This document shows, one piece after another, positions 18,183 through 27,541 of a stretch of DNA of 64,000 bases (its first letter is position 1; each line of letters starts with the position of its first letter). The DNA is taken from assembly GCF_900091725.1 (NCBI RefSeq), contig NZ_FMBW01000039.1, positions 62,001-126,000 on the forward strand, written 5' to 3'. This stretch comes from Streptomyces sp. DvalAA-43 (GTDB lineage: Bacteria; Actinomycetota; Actinomycetes; Streptomycetales; Streptomycetaceae). The notes beneath the pieces were generated by a model that saw nothing but the letters and a program-made list of their open reading frames with translations, was not told the origin of the DNA and ran no database searches. The translations under genes and the position numbers were made by a program.

Positions 18183-19049
18183 ATGGAGTCGAGACCCCGC
18201 ACCCTGTGGCTGCGTACCGAGCCCCTCCACGCGGTGATCTACTTCGACGAGGAGTGCCGGGGCATCGGCAGGTCCATCGGTCTCAAGGGCTTCTGGATGG
18301 GATACTTCGCCACCCGTACGGCCCCGATGGGACGGATCGGGCCCGAGGCCGCCACCGCCGCCCTGGGCGTCTTCGCACCGGGGATGGTGGCCCGGACACT
18401 GCCCGACGCGTGGCGGGTCGTCACCCCCGAGAGGCTCATCGAGCTGCGCGCCCGGCTCGCCGCCGGGGCGCTGCGCCGCATTGTTCCCGGAATCGACTCG
18501 CCGGCCGGACGGCCCGTCCCGCCGCTCACCGCGATGGTGGCGGACGCGTCGCCGCTCGCCCGCCCGCTGTTCGCCGCGAACCGCCCGCTGTGCGACCGCA
18601 CCGACCCGGTGGAGAGCCTGTGGCAACTCACCACCGCACTGCGGGAATTCCGGGGCGACGCGCATGTCGCGGCGCTCGCGGACCACGGTCTCGACGCGCC
18701 CGAGGCGCTGGTGCTCGCCGCCGCCACGGACCGGGTCCCGCGCGAGGGCATCCGGCTCGACCGGGGCTGGAGCGGGGCGGAGTGGGCGGACGCCGAGGAA
18801 CGGCTGCGCTCGCGCGGCCTGATCGACGCGGAGTCGGCCGCCACCCCGCGCGGTCACCGGGAACGGGAGCTCGTCGAGGACACCACCGACCGGCTGGCCG
18901 CCCGGCTGCTGCGCCCCCTCGCCGAGAGCGCGGCGGACGAGCTGCTCGCCGCCCTGGAGCTGTCGGCCCGGCAGGTGCTGGGCGCGAAACTGCTGCCGTT
19001 CCCCAACCCGATCGGGCTGCCCCGGCCGCTCCGATCCGGACAAGGGACC
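18183..19049 (+). CDS. SCO6745-family protein lacking a native stop
   Basis: About 289 residues of clear SCO6745 (SalK-like) family: the N-terminus reads LRTEPLHAVIYFDEECRG, the middle has DPVESLWQLTTALREFRGD, and the family C-terminus LPFPNPIGLPRP is reached at about 19045. Proteins of this family end within a few residues of that point, with a winged-helix-like fold and no agreed function. Here no stop follows in any of the three forward frames for at least 150 nt, and the reading frame itself runs on, antisense to other genes, to 21131. The end given is where family similarity stops. A 3' deletion, rearrangement or sequence error at about 19.05 kb is likely. Confidence 0.65.
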
Positions 19050-19080
19050 CCGGACCCGAGGGTTCACATGCAACGCGTCC

Positions 19081-19727
19081 TTACCCGGCCCGCCGTCCTC
19101 GCCGGTCTGCTCGGCACACCTGGACCGTCACGGATTCCGGGCGCCGGGCGAGCGGCACCACCGAGCACACCGCCGCGAAGGCGCACCAGGTCGAGACGGA
19201 CTCCAGGCGCCACAGCGCAGACGGCGGCACCGGCGGCGGCCAGCACCCCGAGCCGCCCAGCACCCGGTCCCCGGACAGGAGCAGGGCGCCGATCGTGGCC
19301 AGGAGATACCCGGCGACCAGTGTGCGGAGCGGGGAAGGTCGATGGCATGACCGAGGGTGTGGCCGCGGACCTCGGCGGTCACCGGACGGGTCGCCAGACA
19401 GTACGCGAGCGGGACGGCGGTCGCGATTCCGGCCGCGACGGGGAACGGCAGGCGGCGCCGGGCGTCCGGCGGTGCGGCGCACAGCACGCCGAGCGGTACC
19501 CACAACGGCAGCAGCGGCAGGGCGATGACGGCCCAGGCGAGTGTGGCGGGTCCCGTGCCGCCGCCCGAGCGCCAGATCACGGACTCGATGATCTGGTGGG
19601 CACCGAGCAGCAGCGGCAGGGCCGCGAGCGGCGGATCACGCGCCCGGCGCACCCGCGCGACACACACCGCCCCGATGGCGGCGATGCCCGTGCCGGCGAC
19701 GAGGTCGGCGGTCGCACTCCAGGACAT
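19081..19727 (-). pseudogene. DUF6629-type membrane protein, frameshifted
   Basis: The start at 19727 reads MSWSATADLVAGTGIAAIG, typical of the four-to-six-TM DUF6629 family. Similarity runs in one frame to about 19335 (RGHTLGHAIDLP), then continues in a second frame (LVAGYLLATIGALLLSGDRV), passes through a third frame (RLGVLAAAGAAVCA, about 19255-19215), and returns to the second (ALWRLESVSTWCAFAAVCSV) before a TAA at 19081. At least one uncompensated and one compensated pair of indels is needed to restore the family sequence. Either the gene is decaying or the sequence has errors here. It converges on the equally damaged SCO6745-family gene. Confidence 0.65.
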
Positions 19728-19802
19728 GTGTCCCCCGTGGGCCCGGCAGCACGCCACCGGCATCGGTCACTTCGGTACGCCACGCCACGGCTCCGGCGAC
19801 GG

Positions 19803-20486
19803 TCATCGGAGATGACACGTGCGGCACGCTCCGCCGCAGCGGCAGCCGCTCCGGCACCTCCGGGCGAGCAGCACGGCCAGGGCGGCGAGCGCGAGCGCCG
19901 CGACGGCCGCCACGACGCGCCCGGTCACCGCTCCGCCCGCCGCGCGCAGCAGATCGATCGGTTCGGCCCCGTCCGCCGACGCGGTGCCGGGCGCGGTGTC
20001 CGCCGCGTCGCCGGTGGCGGACGGGGCCGTCGCGGAGGGCTGTCCGGCCGACAGCCGTCGCGCGAGACAGTCGGCGAACCGGCCGACGATTCCGTCGCTC
20101 ACCTCGCTCATGACGCCGCGGCCGAACTGGGCCGGCCGCCCGGTGACGGCGAGGTCGGTGGTCACCGAGACGGTCGTCCCGCCGTCGTCGGCGGTCAGCG
20201 CGGCGGTCACCGTCGCGCTCGCCGTGCCCTGGCCCCGTACTTCGTTGCCCCGGGCGGACAGGACCATGCGGTGGGCGGCGTCGTCCTTCTCCAGGAAGGT
20301 CGCCGTGCCCCGGTACGTCACGGTGATCGGTCCCACCCGCACCTTCACGGAGCCCTTGACGGTGTCGCCGTCGAACTCCTCCACGGTCGCGCCCGGCATG
20401 CACTGCGCGACGTCCTCGATGTCGAGCAGTGCCCGCCAGGCCTCGTCGACCGGGACCGGCACGGTGAATGCGTTCTGCAGTTGCAT
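19803..20486 (-). CDS. CoxG-family SRPBCC protein with C-terminal membrane anchor
   Basis: A 227-residue protein started at 20486 (MQLQNAFTVPVPVDEAW). Residues 1-145 are a complete CoxG/SRPBCC fold (DVAQCMPGATVEEF, then GTATFLEKDDAAHRM and VTTDLAVTGRPAQFGRGV). A Ser/Ala/Thr linker follows, then one hydrophobic segment (about 190-208) and a short Cys-rich tail (RRCRSGCRCGGACRTC, five Cys). CoxG recruits CO-dehydrogenase-type molybdenum enzymes to the membrane, so this protein probably anchors the hydroxylase encoded in the same operon. It is the last intact gene of the operon, 11 bp after xdhC. The Cys-rich tail is unusual. Confidence 0.85.
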   Translation of the reverse strand: MQLQNAFTVPVPVDEAWRALLDIEDVAQCMPGATVEEFDGDTVKGSVKVRVGPITVTYRGTATFLEKDDAAHRMVLSARGNEVRGQGTASATVTAALTADDGGTTVSVTTDLAVTGRPAQFGRGVMSEVSDGIVGRFADCLARRLSAGQPSATAPSATGDAADTAPGTASADGAEPIDLLRAAGGAVTGRVVAAVAALALAALAVLLARRCRSGCRCGGACRTCHLR

Positions 20487-20497
20487 GGGTCCGCTCC

Positions 20498-21658
20498 TCA
20501 CACCTCGGGACTGTCACGGACATCGGGGGCACGGGGTACGCGCGGGCGGCCGGATCCGGGCCGCGCGCGGTGGATCGCCCCGGCCGTGTCCGTGAGCGGG
20601 CTGCCCGTGCCGCCCCAGCGCAGGGCCACGATCTCCGCGGCGATGGAGACGGCCACCTCCTCGGGGGTGCGTGCCCCGAGGTCGAGGCCGATGGGGGATC
20701 TCAGCCTCGCCAGCTCCGCTTCGCCGAGGCCCGTCCCGCGCAGCCGTTCCATGCGCTCCTGGTGGGTCCGGCGGCTGCCCATCACACCGATGTACGCGGC
20801 CGGGGTGCGCAGCGCCACCTCCAGCAGCGGGACATCGAACTTGGGGTCGTGGGTGAGTACGCACAGCACGGTCCGCCCATCGGTCTGCGTACCGCGCAGA
20901 TACCGGTGCGGCCAGTCGACGACGACCTCCGCGCCGTCGGGGAAGCGGCGGGGGTCGGCGAAGGCGGGACGGGCGTCGCAGACGGTGACCCGGTATCCGA
21001 GGAACGCGCCGATCCGGGCCACCGCCGCCGCGAAGTCGATCGCGCCGAAGACCAGCATCCGGGGCGGCGGGGCGAACGACTGGAGGAACACGGCGACGTC
21101 GTCCTCGCGCCGTTCGCCGCTGGGGCCGTAGTGCCGCAGCCCCGTTGCCCCCTGGGCGAGTTCACCGCGCGCGTCGGCGGTCACGGCGGCGTCGAGGCCG
21201 CTCGCGCCCAGCGAACCCGCGACGCGGTCCGGCCGGACCGCGAGGGCCGCGCCGCGCGGTGCGGGTCCGTCGGTCACGGTGGCGACCACCACCGGGCTGT
21301 GCCCGGCGACCGCCGCGGCGGCCTCGCCGAAGGCGGGGTCGTCCGCCGCCGTCACCGGACGCACCAGGAGGGTGATCTCACCGCCACAGGTGAGTCCGAC
21401 GGCGAAGGCGTCCTCGTCGCTGTATCCGAAGGTCTCCAGACGGGCCCGGCCGGTCTCCACGACCTCCTTGGCCAGTTCGAAGACCGCACCCTCGACGCAG
21501 CCGCCGGAGACACTGCCCACGACCTCGTCGTCCGGGCCCACGGCCATCGCCGCGCCGGGGCCGCGCGGCGCGCTGCGGCTGACCGCGACGACGGTGGCGA
21601 GCCCGAACGGCCGCCCCTCGGCGTACCAGCGGCCGAGCACCGGCAGGATCTCACGCAT
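20498..21658 (-). CDS. xdhC: XdhC/CoxI-family molybdenum cofactor maturation protein
   Basis: A 386-residue protein. The N-terminal XdhC/CoxI domain carries SVSGGCVEGAVFELA (about 48-62) and VGLTCGGEITLLV (about 87-99), including the conserved Cys of the Moco sulfuration surface. The C-terminal Rossmann domain (RMLVFGAIDFAAAVARIG, then YIGVMGSRRTHQER) completes the family. XdhC proteins bind molybdenum cofactor, favour its sulfuration and insert it into the hydroxylase. The start overlaps the end of the VWA gene by 8 bp, so translation is coupled. Its presence supports assembly of a sulfurated cofactor in the large subunit of this operon. Confidence 0.9.
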   Translation of the reverse strand: MREILPVLGRWYAEGRPFGLATVVAVSRSAPRGPGAAMAVGPDDEVVGSVSGGCVEGAVFELAKEVVETGRARLETFGYSDEDAFAVGLTCGGEITLLVRPVTAADDPAFGEAAAAVAGHSPVVVATVTDGPAPRGAALAVRPDRVAGSLGASGLDAAVTADARGELAQGATGLRHYGPSGERREDDVAVFLQSFAPPPRMLVFGAIDFAAAVARIGAFLGYRVTVCDARPAFADPRRFPDGAEVVVDWPHRYLRGTQTDGRTVLCVLTHDPKFDVPLLEVALRTPAAYIGVMGSRRTHQERMERLRGTGLGEAELARLRSPIGLDLGARTPEEVAVSIAAEIVALRWGGTGSPLTDTAGAIHRARPGSGRPRVPRAPDVRDSPEV

Positions 21659-22805
21659 CGGACGCCTCCCCTCTCACCACGGCGGCCAGATGTTCCAGGG
21701 CTGCCAGGCTGTGGCCCTCGACGAAGGCGTCGACGTGCGGCAGCGCCGCCGCCATGCCCGCCGCGAGGGGTGCGTAACCGGGGTGCGCCTTGCGGGGGTT
21801 GGCCCAGACCACGCGGTGCGCCAGCCGGTGCAGTCGGCGCATCTGGGCGGCGAGCAGTGCGGGGTCGGCGCGTTCCCAGCCGTCGGAGAGGACGACCACC
21901 ACCGCTCCCCGGGCGCAGGAGCGCTGCCCCCAGCGGTCGAGGAAGGCGCGCAGCATCTCGCCGAGCCGGGTGCCGCCGCTGCGGTCGGGTACGGCGGCGG
22001 CGACGGCGGCCAGGGCCGTGTCCGGATCCCGGTGTGCCATCTCGCGGGTGACCCGGGTCAGCCGGGTGCCGATCGTGAAGACCTCGGTGGGGGTCCGGGC
22101 CGCCGGACCGTGCCTCGCGGCGTGCGCGAAGCGCAGCAGGGCGTCCGCGTACGGGTCCATGGAGCCGCTCACATCCAGCAGCAGCACCACCCGGCGCGGC
22201 TTGGCGACGGGGGCGTGGTGGCGCAGCCGGGCGGGCTCGCCGCCGTGCCGAAGGAGCTCGCGCACGGTGCGCCGGGGGTCCATGGTGCCGCGTCGGGCCG
22301 GGTGCGTCCTGGCGGTGCGCCGGGGCTCGCCGCTCAGCGCGAACGCGGCCAGCAGCCGCCGTAGTTGGGCGCGTTCGGCGGCGGTCAGCGCGGCCAGGTC
22401 GCGGTGGCGCAGCACCTCGTCCGGGCTCGCCGGGGCCGCCGCGGGCGGTGTCCGGTCGTCGCCGGGTGTGTCGGGGGCGTACGGGATGCCGGACCCGGTG
22501 GCCGCCGGGCGCGGTCGTGGCTCCGGACGGGCCGTGGGCCGGGGCGGGGGATGCGGTCGCGGGTCGCGGTCGAAGCAGGCGGCGAACACGCGGTCGTACC
22601 GTTCCAGGTCGTCCGGGCTGCCGCACAGGGTGAGCCGGCCCGCCCAGTACACATCGGAGCGCCGTGCGGGGTCCAGCTGGGCGAGTGCGCCCAGGAAGGT
22701 CTGGGTGCGGTCGGGGCCGGTGGCCACACCGGCCGCGCGCAGCGCCCGGGTGAGTCCGACGGCCACGGCGGTGGCGTCGATGGCGGGTGCGGTGGGCACG
22801 GTCAC
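21651..22805 (-). CDS. CoxE-family VWA-domain protein
   Basis: A 384-residue protein with a GTG start at 22805 forming a GTGA overlap with the ATPase stop. The N-terminal half (about 1-75 and 125-200) has the CoxE helical pattern, with a Pro/Arg-rich linker at about 80-120. The C-terminal von Willebrand A domain starts with the metal-ion adhesion site DVSGSM (Asp211, Ser213, Ser215) and continues to a TRLGEMLRAFLDRWG and VVLSDGWERADP. CoxE proteins work with a MoxR ATPase (CoxD) to mature the active site of CO-dehydrogenase-type enzymes; the gene order here supports that role. Confidence 0.88.
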   Translation of the reverse strand: MTVPTAPAIDATAVAVGLTRALRAAGVATGPDRTQTFLGALAQLDPARRSDVYWAGRLTLCGSPDDLERYDRVFAACFDRDPRPHPPPRPTARPEPRPRPAATGSGIPYAPDTPGDDRTPPAAAPASPDEVLRHRDLAALTAAERAQLRRLLAAFALSGEPRRTARTHPARRGTMDPRRTVRELLRHGGEPARLRHHAPVAKPRRVVLLLDVSGSMDPYADALLRFAHAARHGPAARTPTEVFTIGTRLTRVTREMAHRDPDTALAAVAAAVPDRSGGTRLGEMLRAFLDRWGQRSCARGAVVVVLSDGWERADPALLAAQMRRLHRLAHRVVWANPRKAHPGYAPLAAGMAAALPHVDAFVEGHSLAALEHLAAVVRGEASDA

Positions 22806-23719
22806 ACTCCCCTCGCGGCGAGGACGGCGGACAGGTCGAGGGAGCGGGCGTGGTCCGCGTCCTCGTGGTACTTCAGCACCGAGCCGAGTGTGGCGAAGGC
22901 GAGTTCGGCGTCCAGTTCGGTGGCGCCGAGCGCGTCCAGGGCCTCGGCCCAGTCGATGGTCTCGGCCACTCCGGGCGGTTTGACCAGGTTCTCGGTGCGC
23001 AGCCGCTGCACCACCGCGGTGACCTGTGCGGCGAGCCGGGCGGTCACCTGGGGCTGCCGTCCGCGGACGATCGCGAGTTCGCGGTCGAAGTCCGGATGGT
23101 CGAACCAGTGGTAGAGGCAGCGCCGTTTCAGCGCGTCGTGGACCTCCCTGGTCCGGTTGGAGGTCAGGACGACCACGGGCGGCGACTGGGCGCGCAGGGT
23201 GCCCAGTTCGGGGACCGTGACCGTGTAGTCGGAGAGGAGCTCCAGCAGGAACGCCTCGAACTCGTCGTCCGCCCGGTCGACTTCGTCGACGAGAAGGACC
23301 GAGGGCTGGGTCTCCACCGCCCGCAGCAGCGGGCGTGCGACGAGGAAGCGTCTGCTGTACAGCTCGTTCTCCAGCCGGTCCGCCCCGGCAACCCCGGCGG
23401 CTTCGGCGGCCCGCAGATGGAGCAGCTGGCGCGGGAAGTCCCAGTCGTACAGGGCCTGGGAGGCATCGATGCCCTCGTAGCACTGGAGACGGATCAGGGG
23501 CGCGTCGAGAACGTCCGCCAGGGCGGGGGCGAGCGCGGTCTTGCCGACGCCCGCGTCGCCCTCGCAGAAGAGCGGCCGGTGCAGCCGGAGAGCCAGGAAG
23601 CAGGCGATGGCGAGCCCCTCGTCGACGAGGTAGCCCGTCGCCTCCAGCCGGGCGCGCAGCTCGGCCGGTCCGCCCTGCGGCCCGGCCGTTGCGCTCGCCC
23701 CGGCCGCCGGTCCGGTCAC
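22802..23719 (-). CDS. MoxR-family AAA+ ATPase (CoxD-like)
   Basis: A 305-residue AAA+ ATPase. Walker A is GDAGVGKT (54-61) and Walker B LLVDEVDR (142-149, Asp145-Glu146), followed by sensor 1 in VVLTSNRTREVHDALKRR with the arginine finger. MoxR proteins act as chaperones for metalloenzymes together with VWA partners; CoxD is the version linked to CO dehydrogenase and is needed for maturation of its Cu-S-Mo centre. The GTG start at 23719 overlaps the FAD subunit stop (GTGA), and the stop overlaps the VWA start. Confidence 0.9.
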   Translation of the reverse strand: MTGPAAGASATAGPQGGPAELRARLEATGYLVDEGLAIACFLALRLHRPLFCEGDAGVGKTALAPALADVLDAPLIRLQCYEGIDASQALYDWDFPRQLLHLRAAEAAGVAGADRLENELYSRRFLVARPLLRAVETQPSVLLVDEVDRADDEFEAFLLELLSDYTVTVPELGTLRAQSPPVVVLTSNRTREVHDALKRRCLYHWFDHPDFDRELAIVRGRQPQVTARLAAQVTAVVQRLRTENLVKPPGVAETIDWAEALDALGATELDAELAFATLGSVLKYHEDADHARSLDLSAVLAARGV

Positions 23720-24585
23720 CTTCGCCCCGTCCCGGCCGCGGCCAGTACGGCGCGCCGGGTCAGTACCCGGGCGAGGTGTGCGCGGTACGCGGGTGTGGCC
23801 GACAGGTCGGAGGCGGGGCGGGTGCCCTCCGCCGCCGCCTCGGCGGCGTGCGCCACCGCGTCCGGGCCGGCCCCGGCACCGGCGAGCGCCGCCTCGGTGG
23901 CGCTGGCGCGCAGGGGTGTGGTGCCCATGTTGGTCAGTCCGATGCGGGCCTCGGCGACGCGGCCGTCGTCGCGCCGTACGAGTGCGGCGACGCCGACGAC
24001 CGCCCAGCCCTGGGCGACCCGGCTGAACTTCTCGTAGTGGAAGCCCCAGCCGTCGGTCCTCGGCACCCGGATCTCCACCAGTACCTCGTCCTCGGCCAGG
24101 GCCGTTCGCAGGTAGTCGAGGAAGAACTCGCGGGCCGGGAGGGTGCGCCTGCCCCGCGGTCCCACGGCCACCATCTCGCCGTCCAGGGCGAGCAGTACCG
24201 CGGGGAGGTCACCGGCCGGGTCGGCGTGCGAGAGCGAGCCGCCGAGTGTGCCGCGGTGCCGTACGGCGGGGTCGGCGACGGTCTCGGTGGCGGCGGCCAG
24301 CAGCCCGGCGTGGCGGCGCACCAGGGGGTCGTGGATGACGTCGTGGTGGGTCGTCATGGCCCCGATGACGAGCGATCCGGTGGCGGGGTCCTCGCGGACG
24401 CCGCGCAGTTCCGGGATCCTGCCGAGGTCGACGAGGAGTTCGGGGAAGGCGAGGCGCAGGCGGAGGATGGGGATCAGGCTCTGTCCGCCCGCCAGGACCT
24501 TGGCGTCCTCGCCGCCGTCGTGCAGGGTGCGTACCGCCTCGTCGAGGGTGTCGGGCCGTGCGTAGTCGAATGCGGCGGGAATCAT
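23716..24585 (-). CDS. Molybdenum hydroxylase FAD-binding subunit (CoxM-like)
   Basis: A 289-residue FAD-binding PCMH-type subunit. AKVLAGGQSLIPILRLRLA (28-46) is the first flavin loop and TVADPAVRHRGTLGGSLSHAD (around 104-124) the second, with the CO dehydrogenase flavoprotein C-terminal domain from about 175. It passes electrons from the 2Fe-2S centres to the acceptor. The start at 24585 overlaps the large subunit stop in an ATGA. The large frame upstream is a shadow of the large subunit gene. Confidence 0.92.
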   Translation of the reverse strand: MIPAAFDYARPDTLDEAVRTLHDGGEDAKVLAGGQSLIPILRLRLAFPELLVDLGRIPELRGVREDPATGSLVIGAMTTHHDVIHDPLVRRHAGLLAAATETVADPAVRHRGTLGGSLSHADPAGDLPAVLLALDGEMVAVGPRGRRTLPAREFFLDYLRTALAEDEVLVEIRVPRTDGWGFHYEKFSRVAQGWAVVGVAALVRRDDGRVAEARIGLTNMGTTPLRASATEAALAGAGAGPDAVAHAAEAAAEGTRPASDLSATPAYRAHLARVLTRRAVLAAAGTGRR

Positions 24586-26969
24586 GTGGCCGCCTCCTTC
24601 GCCCGTGCGTCCGTGACGGCCTGCCAGATGCGCAGCGGGGTGCACGGCATGGTCACGTCGCGCACGCCGAGCGGCCGCAGTGCGTCGGCCACGGCGTTGA
24701 CGACGGCCGGGGTGGAGGCGATGGTCCCGGCCTCGCCGACCCCCTTGACGCCGAGCGCGTTCGAGGTGGCCGGGGTCTCGGTGCGGTCGGTGACGAAGTC
24801 CGGCAGGTCCGGCGCGGCGGGCACCAGGTAGTCCGCCATCGTTCCGGAGACCAGGTTGCCCTCGGTGTCGTACACCGCCTCCTCGTAGAGCGCCTGCGCG
24901 ATGCCCTGGGCGAGACCGCCGTGGATCTGGCCCTGGACGATCATCGGGTTGATCACCTTCCCGACGTCGTCGACGCAGACGTAGCTGCGGATCCGGGCCC
25001 GTCCGGTCTCGGTGTCGACCTCGATCGCGCACAGGTGCGTGCCGTGCGGGAACGAGAAGGTGTCCGGGTCGACCAGATGCCCGGCGTTGATCGTCGGTTC
25101 CATTCCGTCGGGCAGGTCGTGGGCGGAGAACGTCGCGAAGGCCACGTCCTGGATGGTCTTCGTCGCCTCGGGCGATCCCTTCACCGAGAAGGTCCCGGCG
25201 GAGAACTCCAGGTCGGCCTCGTTCGCCTCCAGCAGGTGCGCGGCGACCCTGCGGGCCTTGGCCACCACCTTCAGCGCGGCGTGGTGCACGGCCAGTCCGC
25301 CCACCACCAGCGAACGCGAACCGTAGGTGTCCATGCCCTGCGGGACCGCTCTGGTGTCGCCGTGCACGACCTCGATGTCGTCGAACGGCACCCCGAGCAC
25401 ATCGGCGGCGATCTGGCTCCAGCAGGTGGCATGGCCCTGTCCGTGCGGGCTGGTCCCGGTGGTGACCTCGACCTTTCCGGTGGGCAGCATGCGGATGGTG
25501 GCGGCCTCCCAGCCGCCGGCGGTGTAGCGCAGATCGCGCAGTACGCGACTGGGCGCGAGGCCGCACATCTCGGTGAAGGTGGAGATGCCGATCCCGAGCC
25601 GCACCGGGTCCTCGCGCGCGGTGCGTGCGCGCTGCTCGGCGCGCAGGTCGTCGTAGCCGAAGAGGGCGAGCGCCCGGTCGGTGGCCGCCTCGTAGTTGCC
25701 GCTGTCGTAGCTGAGCCCGGCGACGGAGGTGTACGGGAGCTCCTCGTGGCGGATCCAGTTGCGGCGGCGCAGCTCGACGGGGTCCAGGCCGAGTTCGGCC
25801 GCGAGTTCGTCCATGGTCCGCTCGATCGCGAAGGTCGCCTCGGGGCGCCCGGCGCCCCGGTAGGCGTCGGTCGGCGTCCTGGTGGTGAAGACTCCGGTGC
25901 ACCGGAAGGTGTACGCGTTCATCTTGTAGATCCCCGGGTACATGAACGCGCCGAGCAGGGGGATGCCGGGGGTGATCAGCATCAGGTAGGCGCCCATGTC
26001 GGCGAGGAGGTCGACGCTCAGGCCGAGGATCCCGCCGTCCTTCGTCGCGGCGATCTCGATGTCCTGGATCTGGCCGCGGCCGTGGTGGGTGGCCTGGTAG
26101 CCCTCGGAGCGGGACTCGGTCCATTTGACGGCCCTGCCGAGCCGTCTGGCCAGGGCGAGGGCGACGGCCTCCTCCCCGTACACCTGGAGCTTGGATCCGA
26201 AGCCGCCGCCGACGTCCGGGGCGATCACCCGCAGCCGTTGTTCGGGGATCCTGGTGACCATGGACAGGATGACCCGGGCCACGTGCGGGACCTGGGTCGA
26301 GGAGTACAGGGTGTACTCCTCGGACGCGGTCGGCGGGGTGGCGACCACGGCTCGGGGCTCCATGGCGTTGGGGATGAGGCGTTGCTGGGTGTAGCGGCGG
26401 CGGAGCACGACATCGGCGCGGGCCTTCTGCGCCGCGTAGTCCCCCGTGACCAGCGGCCAGGTGTAGCAGCGGTTGGTGCCCCGGCCGGTGTGGACGAGCG
26501 GGGCACCGTCGGCCAGCGCTTCCTCCAGGCCGAGCACCGGTGGCAGGGGTGTGTAGTCGACCTCCACGGCCTCCAGCGCGTCCGCGGCGGCGTACCGCCC
26601 CCGGGCGACGACCAGGGCGACGGGCTCTCCGGCGTACCGCACCTCGTCGACGGCGACGGCCGGGTGGTCGGGCATGACGATGTCCTCGGTCACCGGCCAC
26701 ACGCAGGGCAGGGGGCCCAGCTCGTCGGCCAGGTCGCGTCCGGTGAGGGCGGCGACCACTCCCGGCCGTTCCAGCGCGGGCGACACGTCGACGCGGTCGA
26801 TCCGGGCGTGGGCCATGGGGCTGCGCAGGATCGCCAGGTGCAGCAGGCCCGGCACGGTGATGTTGTCGGTCCAGGTGGTACGGCCGGTGACGAGCCGTGC
26901 GTCCTCCTTGCGGGTCCGGGAGCGGCCGACCTCGGAGCGCGGCTTCCCGGTGGTGGCCGGGGCGGTCAT
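24582..26969 (-). CDS. Molybdopterin hydroxylase large subunit, form II CoxL-like
   Basis: A 795-residue xanthine-oxidase-family large subunit. The N-terminal a/b-hammerhead ([19 protein letters not shown], residues 18-36) is followed by Moco-binding loops including [10 protein letters not shown] (251-260) and HGQGHATCW, and [10 protein letters not shown] with the catalytic Glu746. The active-site loop reads AYRGAGR (369-375), the signature of form II enzymes; genuine aerobic CO dehydrogenase (form I) has AYXCSFR with the Cu-binding Cys. It therefore probably hydroxylates an aldehyde, heterocycle or other carbon compound rather than CO. The start at 26969 overlaps the small subunit stop (ATGA). 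Confidence 0.92.
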   Translation of the reverse strand: MTAPATTGKPRSEVGRSRTRKEDARLVTGRTTWTDNITVPGLLHLAILRSPMAHARIDRVDVSPALERPGVVAALTGRDLADELGPLPCVWPVTEDIVMPDHPAVAVDEVRYAGEPVALVVARGRYAAADALEAVEVDYTPLPPVLGLEEALADGAPLVHTGRGTNRCYTWPLVTGDYAAQKARADVVLRRRYTQQRLIPNAMEPRAVVATPPTASEEYTLYSSTQVPHVARVILSMVTRIPEQRLRVIAPDVGGGFGSKLQVYGEEAVALALARRLGRAVKWTESRSEGYQATHHGRGQIQDIEIAATKDGGILGLSVDLLADMGAYLMLITPGIPLLGAFMYPGIYKMNAYTFRCTGVFTTRTPTDAYRGAGRPEATFAIERTMDELAAELGLDPVELRRRNWIRHEELPYTSVAGLSYDSGNYEAATDRALALFGYDDLRAEQRARTAREDPVRLGIGISTFTEMCGLAPSRVLRDLRYTAGGWEAATIRMLPTGKVEVTTGTSPHGQGHATCWSQIAADVLGVPFDDIEVVHGDTRAVPQGMDTYGSRSLVVGGLAVHHAALKVVAKARRVAAHLLEANEADLEFSAGTFSVKGSPEATKTIQDVAFATFSAHDLPDGMEPTINAGHLVDPDTFSFPHGTHLCAIEVDTETGRARIRSYVCVDDVGKVINPMIVQGQIHGGLAQGIAQALYEEAVYDTEGNLVSGTMADYLVPAAPDLPDFVTDRTETPATSNALGVKGVGEAGTIASTPAVVNAVADALRPLGVRDVTMPCTPLRIWQAVTDARAKEAAT

Positions 26970-27526
26970 GTCCGCGCCTCCTGCCCGGCGGTGGCCGGGG
27001 CCCCCTCGGGCCGCCCGTCCGGCCGGCCTGCGCCCGCGGGCCGGGGGGCGGGGGCCCGGCGGCGGCGTTCCTCGGCGGCGGCCGCCAGGACGGCGCGCAC
27101 GATGTTCTGGTAGCCGGTGCAGCGGCAGAGGTTGCCCTCCAGCCCGTGGCGGATCTCCTCGGGCGTGGGATCGGGGTTCTCCCCCAGGAGGTCGCGGGCG
27201 GCCATGATCATGCCGGGGGTGCAGTAGCCGCACTGCAGTGCGTGCTGCTCGTGGAACGCGGTCTGCAGGGGGGTCCACGCACCGTCGGAGGCGAGTCCCT
27301 GGACGGTCGTCACCTCACCGCCGTCGGCCTGGACGGCCAGGACGTTGCAGCTCTTGACGCTGTCGCCGTCGAGTTCGACGGTGCATGCCCCGCAGTTGGA
27401 GGTGTCGCAGCCGACCGGGGTGCCGGTGAGGCCCAGGTGGTCCCTGAGGTAGTGGATCAGCAGCAGCCGGGGTTCGACCTCGTCCTCGTACCGTGTGCCG
27501 TCCACCGTCATCGAGATGTGGGTCAT
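26966..27526 (-). CDS. Molybdenum hydroxylase 2Fe-2S subunit (CoxS-like)
   Basis: A 186-residue iron-sulfur subunit. The N-terminal plant-ferredoxin-type cluster uses [16 protein letters not shown] and a later Cys in VKSC (about residues 40-60), and the C-terminal cluster uses QCGYCTPGM and [10 protein letters not shown] (about 99-140). About 40 residues after the last cluster are Arg/Pro/Gly-rich and atypical for the family, which usually ends near residue 155. It carries electrons from the Mo site to FAD. First hydroxylase gene of the operon, 15 bp after the DUF1876 gene. Confidence 0.92.
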   Translation of the reverse strand: MTHISMTVDGTRYEDEVEPRLLLIHYLRDHLGLTGTPVGCDTSNCGACTVELDGDSVKSCNVLAVQADGGEVTTVQGLASDGAWTPLQTAFHEQHALQCGYCTPGMIMAARDLLGENPDPTPEEIRHGLEGNLCRCTGYQNIVRAVLAAAAEERRRRAPAPRPAGAGRPDGRPEGAPATAGQEART

Positions 27527-27541
27527 CTGCGCTCCCGGGGA

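Noticed and set aside
17094..21131. 1345-codon plus-strand open frame
   Set aside because: Only the 18183-19049 part is a real family (SCO6745). The rest is out-of-frame with AidB or antisense to the CoxG, XdhC and DUF6629 genes.
24582..26969. Genuine aerobic CO dehydrogenase
   Set aside because: The large subunit has the form II loop AYRGAGR rather than AYXCSFR with the copper-binding Cys, so CO oxidation is unlikely despite the CO-type gene order.
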